Of a DNA stretch of 64,000 nt, positions 1 through 7,312 are shown piece after piece. The notes under the pieces were generated by a model. The model had not been told where the DNA came from and did not search any database. It saw nothing but the letters and a program-made list of their open reading frames with translations. Within the stretch, counting starts at the first letter, position 1; the number at the start of each line of letters is the position of its first letter. Location of the stretch: the NCBI GenBank assembly GCA_028866995.1, contig JAGWHD010000001.1, positions 119,218-183,217 on the forward strand. The letters run 5' to 3'. The position numbers and the translations under genes are program-made. The stretch is from Microcaldota archaeon. GTDB taxonomy: Archaea > Micrarchaeota > Micrarchaeia > Micrarchaeales > CABMGC01.

Positions 1-183
1 CCTGAACATCTCGCGCACCTGCATGGTAGTCAGCGAGCTGAATATCTCGGTAAGGTGGTACCTGGTGATAGCCCCCTTATGAGACTTTATGCCGAGGGTC
101 TCCTCGGCCATCCTGAGCCATACCCCCATGCTGTCGGACAGCACGTCGTCAAGGTCTAGGCCTATGGTCTTCCTATCCGGCAA
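1..183 (-). CDS. HAD-superfamily 5'-nucleotidase-like protein (N-terminal part, runs off the window)
   Basis: Only the first 61 residues are inside the window. They begin at a TTG codon (183-181), directly after an in-frame TAA and about six bases after a GGTGGT ribosome-binding sequence. Residues 6-14 read TIGLDLDDV, the HAD motif I with two aspartates, followed by LSDS and a helical cap-like segment. This resembles the 5'(3')-deoxyribonucleotidase branch of HAD phosphatases, which remove phosphate from nucleotides or related small molecules. The later HAD motifs are outside the window, so substrate and exact subfamily cannot be told. The gene is divergent from the GMP synthase remnant that follows. 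Confidence 0.72.
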   Translation of the reverse strand, partial: MPDRKTIGLDLDDVLSDSMGVWLRMAEETLGIKSHKGAITRYHLTEIFSSLTTMQVREMFR

Positions 184-225
184 TTATCCACCACCTACCA
201 TGGAATTTGCCTCCATTTTATATCT

Positions 226-594
226 TTCCCTGGACCGGGACTTGCAGTCAGGATAATTGGGGAGGTAACAGATCAGAAGCTTGGCATATTGAGGTATGCT
301 GATGCGATAGTCACTGAAGGGATGGAGAGAGGGCTGGAAGAGAGGCCGTGGCAGTACTTTACGGTCTTGACCGGCTCCAAGAGCACAGGCGTTAAGGGAG
401 ATGGCAGGTCCTACGGCCACGTAGTCGCCATAAGGGCAGTGGAGAGCAAGGAGGCCATGACTGCGGGGTTCTCAAGACTCCCGTATGTGCTGCTGGAGAG
501 CATATCCACGAGGATTACAAACGAGGTTCCGGGAGTTGTCAGGGTTGTGTATGACATAACGAACAAGCCACCTGCAACCATAGAATGGGAATGA
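226..594 (+). pseudogene. GMP synthase (GuaA) C-terminal dimerisation-domain remnant
   Basis: From base 226 the frame reads [15 protein letters not shown] and continues to [16 protein letters not shown] at the stop, which are the signature start and end of the GMP synthase C-terminal domain. Nothing upstream matches the rest of GuaA: the same open frame continues to about base 160 but codes for unrelated residues, and the ATP-pyrophosphatase and amidotransferase domains are missing. There is no ATG; the first usable codon is TTG at 289, which would give a 101-residue fragment lacking the FPGPG motif. I call it a 5'-truncated remnant. A short translated domain protein is possible because the frame is intact for 123 codons. 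Its stop codon (592-594) lies within the direct repeat at 591-610. Confidence 0.75.
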
Positions 595-610
595 TTCCCT
601 ATGGCCAGGA
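591..610 (+). repeat. Direct repeat, distal copy (att-like)
   Basis: ATGATTCCCTATGGCCAGGA at this site matches 1693-1712 at 19 of 20 positions. The other copy includes the acceptor stem of tRNA-Cys, so this copy looks like the displaced att half left by site-specific integration at the tRNA 3' end. The two copies enclose about 1.08 kb holding only the Fic gene and its control region. Confidence 0.7.
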
Positions 611-662
611 AATGGCATTAGTGGGGAATGTTCATAGTTTATTGTGAGGTTTGTTGTGCTGG

Positions 663-1610
663 TTATAAGTTTTCCTTTAGAAACATCTTTACCTGTTTAT
701 AGTACTGCCCAAGCGAGAAATCAACAAATAATTGTGGTCTATCAGTTTCTACAGCAGAGGCTAACGCGTCGAAATACAGTTCCTTTTCTACAGAGAGATT
801 AATTAGGGGAAAGTCGTTATCTATCAAGGTTTTGTTGAATACCAAACGGCAGATTCGCTTGTTTCCGTCAAGGAAGGGATGTATCTTATATAGTTTGTAA
901 TGTGCCGTAGATGCTTTCTCAATGGGATTAAGGCCGCTTCTATCATACCAATCTAGAAAATCATCAATCATGTTATTTATCTCAGAATAACCTGGAGGCC
1001 GGTATTTGAGTTCTGTATTTTGTATCGGTTCGTGCTCGCCCTTTCTATATAGGTACACCTGTCTGTCCCTAAGTTTGCCAGGCGTTTTTGTCTTGAAGCT
1101 GGCCATTATAGTCTTATGAAGACTGAGAAGATATTTTTTATCAAGTTTATGACGATGTTTTATAGATTCTACGGCATTCAGCATGTTTCTGCTTATGCGT
1201 TCCCTTTCGGTAAGCTTGGAGGTTTTAACTAATGCGTTCTTTACATCATTCAGATCCACGTCAACTTCTTCTGTAGTGAGCGTTGTAAGGATGAAGGAGA
1301 CAGTACTATCCACATCATACTTTCTTCTTTTTAATTCGGTCAGTTTCTGGTATTTTTGATTGAAATGCTTGGCGAATAGCAAAGTCTTGATTATCTCATC
1401 CTTATCCAGAGAGCCGGCGGAATATTCTTTGCCAGATAGCTTCTTGATTAACTCTTCTTTGAATGAATCTTCAAGAAGTGCCAATTTCTGTTTGGTTGGT
1501 TTGGCTATACCTATATATTTGCTGAAACCTTTAGGCTTATTTAACACCCGATAAATCAGAAAAGAATAGTAGTAATTTTTACCGCTAATCCTCTTTATTA
1601 CCAATGCCAT
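663..1610 (-). CDS. Fic-domain protein (probable AMP-transferase or related nucleotidyl transferase)
   Basis: The 315-residue protein has the Fic active-site loop HPFLDGNKR at residues 244-252, with the catalytic histidine, the acidic residue that binds the metal, and the N-R pair that holds phosphates. Fic enzymes usually transfer AMP from ATP to hydroxyl groups of target proteins. Around residues 110-115 (TLTTEE) is a segment placed where class II Fic proteins keep their inhibitory (S/T)xxxE(G/N) helix; E114 could be the inhibitory glutamate, but the following residue is E, not G or N. The first 100 residues form an extra N-terminal region I do not recognise. Codon choice is more AT-rich than in the neighbours. 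The gene lies alone between att-like repeats with an operator-like region upstream. No separate antitoxin gene is visible, so self-inhibition would have to replace it. Confidence 0.88.
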   Translation of the reverse strand: MALVIKRISGKNYYYSFLIYRVLNKPKGFSKYIGIAKPTKQKLALLEDSFKEELIKKLSGKEYSAGSLDKDEIIKTLLFAKHFNQKYQKLTELKRRKYDVDSTVSFILTTLTTEEVDVDLNDVKNALVKTSKLTERERISRNMLNAVESIKHRHKLDKKYLLSLHKTIMASFKTKTPGKLRDRQVYLYRKGEHEPIQNTELKYRPPGYSEINNMIDDFLDWYDRSGLNPIEKASTAHYKLYKIHPFLDGNKRICRLVFNKTLIDNDFPLINLSVEKELYFDALASAVETDRPQLFVDFSLGQYYKQVKMFLKENL

Positions 1611-1619
1611 AGTATATAA

Positions 1620-1692
1620 TTAGGTATACAGATATATTAAAGTTTGTATACCTAAATTAGGTATACATAAAAGTGCATGTAAGTATACCTAA
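1620..1692 (-). promoter_or_regulatory. Promoter/operator region of the Fic gene with four 10-bp repeats
   Basis: TTAGGTATAC occurs at 1620-1629 and 1657-1666, and its complement GTATACCTAA at 1646-1655 and 1683-1692. The central two form a near-perfect palindrome, two 10-base arms around one A. All four lie directly before the Fic start codon (1610). Such spacing suits a dimeric repressor that silences the gene; no regulator gene is present inside the repeats, so the binder is unknown. Confidence 0.7.
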
Positions 1693-1712
1693 ATGATTCC
1701 CTATAGCCAGGA
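1693..1712 (+). repeat. Direct repeat, tRNA-proximal copy (att-like)
   Basis: ATGATTCCCTATAGCCAGGA includes the discriminator base and the 3' strand of the acceptor stem of tRNA-Cys (1705-1712). It is repeated with one mismatch at 591-610. Overlap with a tRNA 3' end is the usual site for archaeal integrase-mediated insertion. Confidence 0.7.
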
Positions 1713-1775
1713 GAGGGAATTGAACCCCCCTTTTCCGCTCTGCAGGCGGACGCATAGCCGATCTGCCATCCTGGC
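1705..1775 (-). tRNA. tRNA-Cys (GCA)
   Basis: The complement folds as a full cloverleaf of 71 bases: acceptor GCCAGGA/TCCTGGC, D stem GCA/TGC, anticodon stem TCCGC/GCGGA around the loop CTGCAGA with anticodon GCA, and T arm GGGGG-TTCAATT-CCCTC. The unpaired base after the acceptor is T (U73), the known identity base of tRNA-Cys. CCA is not encoded. No intron is seen. Confidence 0.93.
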
Positions 1776-1803
1776 GAATGCTATAAACGATTTATAAATG
1801 CAG

Positions 1804-1813
1804 TTATATATAA
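1804..1813. promoter_or_regulatory. Shared palindromic TATA box for tRNA-Cys and the CBS gene
   Basis: TTATATATAA reads the same on both strands. It lies about 26 bases before an expected tRNA start near 1782 on the minus strand, and about 26 before position 1834 on the plus strand, just ahead of the AGGGG ribosome-binding site (1835-1839) of the CBS gene. Confidence 0.5.
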
Positions 1814-1845
1814 TAAATCATCAAGTAGGTTGTTAGGGGTTGACC

Positions 1846-2961
1846 ATGAAGCCTGCATTCCAGATACTGCCTGAAGAGTTCGTTTCGAAGGCCCAGTTCT
1901 TTGACTACAAGATACCGATAAGCGAGGCGTTCGAGAGCATAAAGAGGGACGGAGCCGTAGTCGTGATGAAGGACAAGGGGTACTATGGCATAGTCGACGA
2001 CAGGGCGATAGCCAGGAACAGCATGCTGAAGCTGCCGTACGGGTACGCCCTTGGGAAGGTAGCCAGGCCCCTCAGGTACATGGATTCCAGCTACGACATA
2101 GAGAAGGCCGCTACCCTGTTCTACAAGTCAGCAACAAAGGTGCTGCCTTTCGCCGAGAAGGGCAGGGTAACAGGCATAGTCCACAGAATGGACGTTCTGA
2201 AGGCGCTCCTGTCATTGCACTCCCTATCGCAGTTCAAGGTCAGCGAGGGCATGTCAGCGCCTGTTGAGACTATCGAGGCCGATGCGACAGTCACGCAGGC
2301 CAATGCGGCGATGAGGAGGAAGAAGGTCAGCAGGCTGATAGTCATGGACAACGGCAAGGTCTACGGGATACTCACCTCAAGGGGCATGATGCTCTACGGC
2401 ATGGTCGGGAGGGAGAGGCAGGAGAAGAGCAGGAAGTCGCTCAATCCTGACGTGATAAATGTCAGGGAGGTCTGCGACAGGAACGTCAATTCCATAGAGT
2501 ACGATGAGGGCATAGAAGGGGCCATGAGGGGCATGATATCCAAATCGGTATCCGCTTTCCTGGTCACCAGGGGCGGCAAGCCGGTAGGCATAATAACTGC
2601 CAGGGACGTGCTGGAGCTGTTCGTAAGGAACGCGCAGGAGAGGAAGAGCAGGATAGTCATATCTGGGCTTGATGATTACACGAAGGAGTACGAGGATGAA
2701 CTGTACACGTATTTCGGGGAGCTTGCGGAGAGGATAGACAAGTTCCACGCGATAAGGGTGGGGTTCATAGCCGCAAACGTCAAGAGGCTCAAGGGAAGGC
2801 TGTACGAGGTGCGGATAAGGATAGGGCTGCCAAAGATAGGCGCCATATCGGCGCACACGACCGGCTTCAGCCTGGAGAGCACCGTCAACGACGCGATAGC
2901 AAAGGCCTACAAAGAGGTCAAGGGCAAGAAGGAGATGATGCTGAACACCAGGAAGGTTTGA
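1846..2961 (+). CDS. Four-CBS-domain protein with a C-terminal HPF/RaiA-like domain
   Basis: The ATG at 1846 is preceded by AGGGG at a good distance; a TTG at 1840 would add two residues. The protein has four CBS-type repeats (about residues 15-65, 70-125, 130-190 and 205-265), forming two Bateman modules, which usually bind adenine nucleotides. The remaining 100 residues, with a KSRIVISGLDDY strand, a YEVRIRIGLP strand and a closing helix, resemble the fold of ribosome hibernation factors (HPF/RaiA), known in some archaeal CBS proteins; this second match is by eye. It may sense energy state and act on ribosomes, or regulate the surface genes that start one base after its stop codon. No membrane segment. 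Confidence 0.75.
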   Translation: MKPAFQILPEEFVSKAQFFDYKIPISEAFESIKRDGAVVVMKDKGYYGIVDDRAIARNSMLKLPYGYALGKVARPLRYMDSSYDIEKAATLFYKSATKVLPFAEKGRVTGIVHRMDVLKALLSLHSLSQFKVSEGMSAPVETIEADATVTQANAAMRRKKVSRLIVMDNGKVYGILTSRGMMLYGMVGRERQEKSRKSLNPDVINVREVCDRNVNSIEYDEGIEGAMRGMISKSVSAFLVTRGGKPVGIITARDVLELFVRNAQERKSRIVISGLDDYTKEYEDELYTYFGELAERIDKFHAIRVGFIAANVKRLKGRLYEVRIRIGLPKIGAISAHTTGFSLESTVNDAIAKAYKEVKGKKEMMLNTRKV

Positions 2962-2962
2962 C

Positions 2963-3436
2963 ATGGAAAACCCGCAGCAACAAAAGGCACAGTCAAGTTT
3001 CGAGCTCTTGATTACCCTATCATTCGGCCTGGCGATACTGCTTCCGCTTGTGGTCATAGCCTTTCTGCAGATAGCCAACGCCAATACCGCGCTCACATCG
3101 GCTGAGGCGCAGCAGGCCGCTAGCAAGATAGCCAGCGTCGCCACTCTCGTTGGCAGCGAGGGGCCCCCTGCGAAGCAGGTGGCGCAGATAAACGTTCCAA
3201 AGGGAGTCAACACGATATACGTCGGCAACACGATAAACGGCATAGGCCACGAGATAATCTTCGTCATAGTGTCACCGCAGGGGCTGAGCTACGTCACGGC
3301 GTACACACCGATAAACGTGAGCGGCAACCTCTCTACATTCTCGAACCCAGGGACGTACCTGGTGAACGTGAGCGCGCAGCCCAGATGCCCCAGCAGGACG
3401 TCGCTGCCTTGCGTGTACATAAAGACCGTGGTGTAG
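2963..3436 (+). CDS. Type IV pilin-like protein (class III signal sequence), 157 aa
   Basis: The N-terminus has a short polar stretch, then AQSSFELLITLSFGLAIL: a charged segment, a glutamate near position +5 of the mature protein, and a long hydrophobic helix. This is the arrangement cut by archaeal prepilin peptidase. The rest is a beta-rich exported domain with two cysteines near the end (CPSRTSLPC), probably a disulfide. The start codon follows the CBS stop by one base and the stop is one base before the next gene, so translation is coupled. It is likely a structural or minor subunit of the pilus carrying the giant LamG proteins downstream. Confidence 0.8.
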   Translation: MENPQQQKAQSSFELLITLSFGLAILLPLVVIAFLQIANANTALTSAEAQQAASKIASVATLVGSEGPPAKQVAQINVPKGVNTIYVGNTINGIGHEIIFVIVSPQGLSYVTAYTPINVSGNLSTFSNPGTYLVNVSAQPRCPSRTSLPCVYIKTVV

Positions 3437-3437
3437 A

Positions 3438-6400
3438 ATGCGCCTCCAGATAAGCTTGGACTACGTCATCGTGCTTTCCTTCGTCCTCGTAGTGTTCATC
3501 CTCGTCTTCGGCTCCATAGCTACGCAGAGATCCTTATCCGCGACGCAGCAGGTGTTCGCGCAGCTGCAGCTCATAGCACAGACCGTTGCGTCGCAGATGA
3601 CCACCGCCTCGCAGAGCGGCAACGGCTACAGCTCAACATTCTCGCTGACCAGCGCGCTGAACCTGCCAGCATACAACGTCACTATAACGAAGACAGGCAC
3701 TGTCATAGCAAGCGCTAACATAAGCGGCAGGATTGTGCAGGCTGTCGCGTACGGGGCGGCTAAGAGCGTGATATCCTCTGATTCATACCTGGTGAGCGGC
3801 AACAAGGCATATGTGCTGCCGACGCTCCAGGGCAGCATATCAATCAAGAACTCGTACGGCAACATATGCATAGACGTGCAGTGCCCAACGACAAGCTTCC
3901 AGGCGCAGAACATAGCGCTTAGCCAGCAGGCGAGGCTTGCGGCCAATTTCAACGGGCAGAGCAGCTATATCTCGGTAAACGCGCTGAAGGTATCGACGGG
4001 CGCGACTGCGAACAACACAGTCACCTTCTGGATGAGATGGGACGGCCAGAACAACGTGATGCCATTCGGGTTCGCCGGCTACGACCTTGACCTGTACACC
4101 CCGTCGTGCTTCGGATTCAACACGAACAACGCAGACGTATACGGATTCAACGTCTCGAGATACAAGGGGGCATGGGTGTTCGTCGCTGCCGTGTTCTACA
4201 ATGGGGCTTATACCGGCAAGAGCGCGATATACATGAACGGCGTCAGCCAGTCGCTGAGCCAGTGCCTTGGAAACGCGCAGAGCGGGACCGCGGCGACGAA
4301 CTTGCAGATATCTGGTTTTCCCATAGTGGCAAACTACTATTTCAACGGCAGCATAGCCAACGTGCAGCTGTACAACACATCCCTTTCCGCAAACTCCGTG
4401 AACGCGATATACTATAGGGGGATCGGGGGCGCGCCGTTGTCGTCCAATACGCTGGTCGGATGGTGGCCGCTGAACGGAGATGCCAATGACTACAGCGGCT
4501 ACGGGTACAACGGCAATCCAAAAGCTGTGTCGTACAGCTCTGTGAGCCAGCTCATCGCTAAGGTGACCAACTCTACAGGCGCTGTCGTGTCGAACACACT
4601 GGTGGGATTCACGACAAACATAGGCGGATTCTACAACAACAGCAGGTCCATATCCAACTTCACCAACAGCAGCGGAGTTGCTACCGCATTCTTGAATCAA
4701 GGCAGCTACACAGGCAGTGCGTTGGTCAAGGCAATGGCATTCCAGGGCAATGTGGTGACTGTAAAGAACCTTACTTGGTGGTGGTCGATGGGAGAAGGCT
4801 ACGGCGCCAACGCACTAAACATAGGTATGAAGAATATGCTAACCAACAACGCCATGTATAACGCAAATATTATACTCAACGCTGGAGCCATGGTGAACAC
4901 ATCTTGGGCGAATCCCAACTACGTCGCAAGCTTCAATGGGCAGAACAGTTATGTGAGCGTATCCCATTCGTATGGGCTGGATTCCTCAATCCAGTATACC
5001 GTGTCATCGTGGGTCAAGACCTCAAACTCAATAGGGAGCATATACTCAGCAGCTGTTGGGATAGGCGGCTATGTGCTGTGGATCTACCAAGGGAATGCGT
5101 GCGTGTGGGCAGGCACAAGCAGCACCTACTGCTCGAATACAATAGTGAATAACGGAAACTGGCACAATATAGTTGCCGTATTCCAGTCATCCTCGAGGAG
5201 GATATACGTGGACGGCAGGCTCGCCGGAAGCAGCTCCCTCTCAAACAATCTTACAAGCAAGGCTGGCAGCCAGATAGGCAGTCAATGCAATCCGAAATGC
5301 CAGCTCTTTCTGCCAGGGCAGATAGCGAACGTGCAGATATACAATGTCACGCTGTCTGCGAACCAGATAGCGCAGTTGTACGGTCGAGGACTGTCTGCCC
5401 CGTCTGTTTTCCAGGGAGGACTGACGGGATGGTGGCCGCTGAACGGAGATACTGTTGACTATTCATCACAACATAACAACGGCAGCATAGGCGGAAATCT
5501 CGCATTCGTCTCCATACCTACGCAACTGCAGACATCGATAATCAACAACACACAGGCTGCGAGCCTCATAGGCACGAACAGCTACGTGCAGATTCCATCT
5601 TCCAACAGCTTGAACCCTAGTAACTCCCTTACAGTGCTCGCGTGGGTCAACCCAGCAGCTTATAGTCCTTCCGACACTGAGGTCGTAGTCAACAAGTGGG
5701 GGCAGGCAATATCAACGGACCAGTATAGCGTAGGTATAGCGGCCAGTACGGGAAATGTCCTCGTATCGCTTGGAAACAGCGTGGAGGAGAACGGCCATAG
5801 CACCGTGAAGACGGTGCCTTTGGGCGCATGGTCGCAGGTGGGGCTTGTCTATAATGGAACTGCTGAATCTGCAGTGCTTAACGGCAAGACGTACGTGCTG
5901 GCCACGGGCCTTAGCGGCAGCACCGTGCCGAGCTCGCCTGTTGCCCTGGGCCTTGGGGCAGAGCTAGGGACAGGAACCCCGTACAGGTTCCTTAACGGAT
6001 CGCTAGCCAATGTCCAGATATACAATTCATCATTATCGCAGTCCCAGATAAATCAGGCTTACCTCAATGGCGTGGAAGGCTTCCCCGTCTCGAATACGGT
6101 CGTGGGGTGGTGGCCGCTGAACGGGGATTCGTATGACTACAGCGGCAATGGCAACGATGGTACCGCTGCCGACGTGGTATACGGTTCCTCGAACCAGACT
6201 TTGCTTTACTCTAAGAACGGTTTCGGCATTAACTTCAACAGCTGCAGCAGGATAGTCCTACCGAGCGCCGCAAGACCCACGGGCGCGCACACCATAGAGT
6301 TCTGGGTATACCCGAAGGTGTGGTCCCTATATAGAGTAATGCTGGGAGGCGAGATAGGCTCCGTTGCAAACGGAGGAGTCTCAATGTTCAGCGTCAGCAA

Positions 6401-6779
6401 CAACTCTATCGAGTACAAGATTTGGAACTCAGTTACTTCAGCTGGCCTGGAACATACGGCGCCGCCGCTGAACACTTGGACATTTGTCACTGCTTCGTGG
6501 AACGGGACATCCACTGCGAACGCGCTGAAGCTGTACTACAACGGCCAGCTTGTAAAAAGCACCACTGGATTGACAGGACCGATAACATGGGATTCGAGCA
6601 GTTTCTACGTTGGAGAATGGGCCAACAGCGGAAATCCCGCAGGCTACTGCTTCAACGGCACAATCGCAAACCTGCAGATATACAATACAAGCCTTACAGC
6701 CAACCAGATATACCAAGACTACAACAATGGCCTTCCTAGGATGGCTTCGGTGACTGTGCCTCTGGGTGTTAGCACATGA
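3438..6779 (+). CDS. Giant pilin-like surface protein with four LamG domains
   Basis: The 1113-residue protein opens with LQISLDYVIVLSFVLVVFIL, a class III signal-like helix in which the usual +5 glutamate is aspartate. A pilin-like stem (residues 30-150) is followed by four LamG/concanavalin A-like domains (about 163-360, 490-680, 706-910 and 925-1105). Repeating marks are a FNGxxSYI strand, an IANVQxYN strand and the closing GWWPLNGDxxDYSG motif. LamG domains bind glycans or proteins, so this is a probable adhesin held in or on a pilus. Many NxS/T sites suggest glycosylation. The stop overlaps the next start by four bases. The helix aspartate and great size make a bulk pilus subunit unlikely; a tip or anchor role is inference. 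Confidence 0.85.
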   Translation: MRLQISLDYVIVLSFVLVVFILVFGSIATQRSLSATQQVFAQLQLIAQTVASQMTTASQSGNGYSSTFSLTSALNLPAYNVTITKTGTVIASANISGRIVQAVAYGAAKSVISSDSYLVSGNKAYVLPTLQGSISIKNSYGNICIDVQCPTTSFQAQNIALSQQARLAANFNGQSSYISVNALKVSTGATANNTVTFWMRWDGQNNVMPFGFAGYDLDLYTPSCFGFNTNNADVYGFNVSRYKGAWVFVAAVFYNGAYTGKSAIYMNGVSQSLSQCLGNAQSGTAATNLQISGFPIVANYYFNGSIANVQLYNTSLSANSVNAIYYRGIGGAPLSSNTLVGWWPLNGDANDYSGYGYNGNPKAVSYSSVSQLIAKVTNSTGAVVSNTLVGFTTNIGGFYNNSRSISNFTNSSGVATAFLNQGSYTGSALVKAMAFQGNVVTVKNLTWWWSMGEGYGANALNIGMKNMLTNNAMYNANIILNAGAMVNTSWANPNYVASFNGQNSYVSVSHSYGLDSSIQYTVSSWVKTSNSIGSIYSAAVGIGGYVLWIYQGNACVWAGTSSTYCSNTIVNNGNWHNIVAVFQSSSRRIYVDGRLAGSSSLSNNLTSKAGSQIGSQCNPKCQLFLPGQIANVQIYNVTLSANQIAQLYGRGLSAPSVFQGGLTGWWPLNGDTVDYSSQHNNGSIGGNLAFVSIPTQLQTSIINNTQAASLIGTNSYVQIPSSNSLNPSNSLTVLAWVNPAAYSPSDTEVVVNKWGQAISTDQYSVGIAASTGNVLVSLGNSVEENGHSTVKTVPLGAWSQVGLVYNGTAESAVLNGKTYVLATGLSGSTVPSSPVALGLGAELGTGTPYRFLNGSLANVQIYNSSLSQSQINQAYLNGVEGFPVSNTVVGWWPLNGDSYDYSGNGNDGTAADVVYGSSNQTLLYSKNGFGINFNSCSRIVLPSAARPTGAHTIEFWVYPKVWSLYRVMLGGEIGSVANGGVSMFSVSNNSIEYKIWNSVTSAGLEHTAPPLNTWTFVTASWNGTSTANALKLYYNGQLVKSTTGLTGPITWDSSSFYVGEWANSGNPAGYCFNGTIANLQIYNTSLTANQIYQDYNNGLPRMASVTVPLGVST

Positions 6780-7312
6780 AGGCGCAATTCTGGTCACTTG
6801 ACGCGATATTCGGGATAACGATATTCCTTGCAGCGGTAGTGGTGCTACTTGCAGTATGGTACAACGTCGTCCAGGAGTTCTCGCTATCGTACGGGTACGG
6901 CTCCGGAGGATTGCAGGACCAGCTGCAGGGACTGCAGGCGAGGATGGTTTATTCAGGCATACCTGCGTCATGGAACGCGCAGGTCACGCCTTCCAACACT
7001 GCCACATGGAACAATGTGAGCGTAGGCCTCGGGACGGGGGACAACACCACAGTATCCGTAGCCAAGGTGCTTGAGTTGGCATCAATGGCAAGGAACAACT
7101 ACCAGGCTACGAAGGCGCCACTCGGAGTCGGTTATGAATACTACGTTGTCATAAGCTCGCAGTACTTCACGAACGTCAGCATAGGGCTCAATCCGGCAAC
7201 TTACAACGCGACATCGATACAGGTATCCAACAGGCAGGTCGTACTCAACAATGGCCTTCCTGCGAACATAAGGATGATGGTCTGGACAAATAGGACTTAT
7301 GGTGTAAGCTGA
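6776..7312 (+). CDS. Type IV pilin-like protein, 178 aa
   Basis: Its start ATG overlaps the stop of the LamG protein (ATGA). The N-terminus, AQFWSLDAIFGITIFLAAVV, is a class III-type helix with aspartate at the place of the conserved glutamate. About 140 exported residues follow, rich in N, T and S, with several NxS/T sites and no cysteine. The MKAQF start recurs in three other pilin-like genes of this window. Probably a minor pilin working with its neighbours. Confidence 0.75.
   Translation: MKAQFWSLDAIFGITIFLAAVVVLLAVWYNVVQEFSLSYGYGSGGLQDQLQGLQARMVYSGIPASWNAQVTPSNTATWNNVSVGLGTGDNTTVSVAKVLELASMARNNYQATKAPLGVGYEYYVVISSQYFTNVSIGLNPATYNATSIQVSNRQVVLNNGLPANIRMMVWTNRTYGVS

Noticed and set aside
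2377-3267. 296-codon frame on the minus strand over the CBS and first pilin genes
   Set aside because: It is antisense to two well-supported genes, has no start signal, and its composition is a by-product of their codon use.
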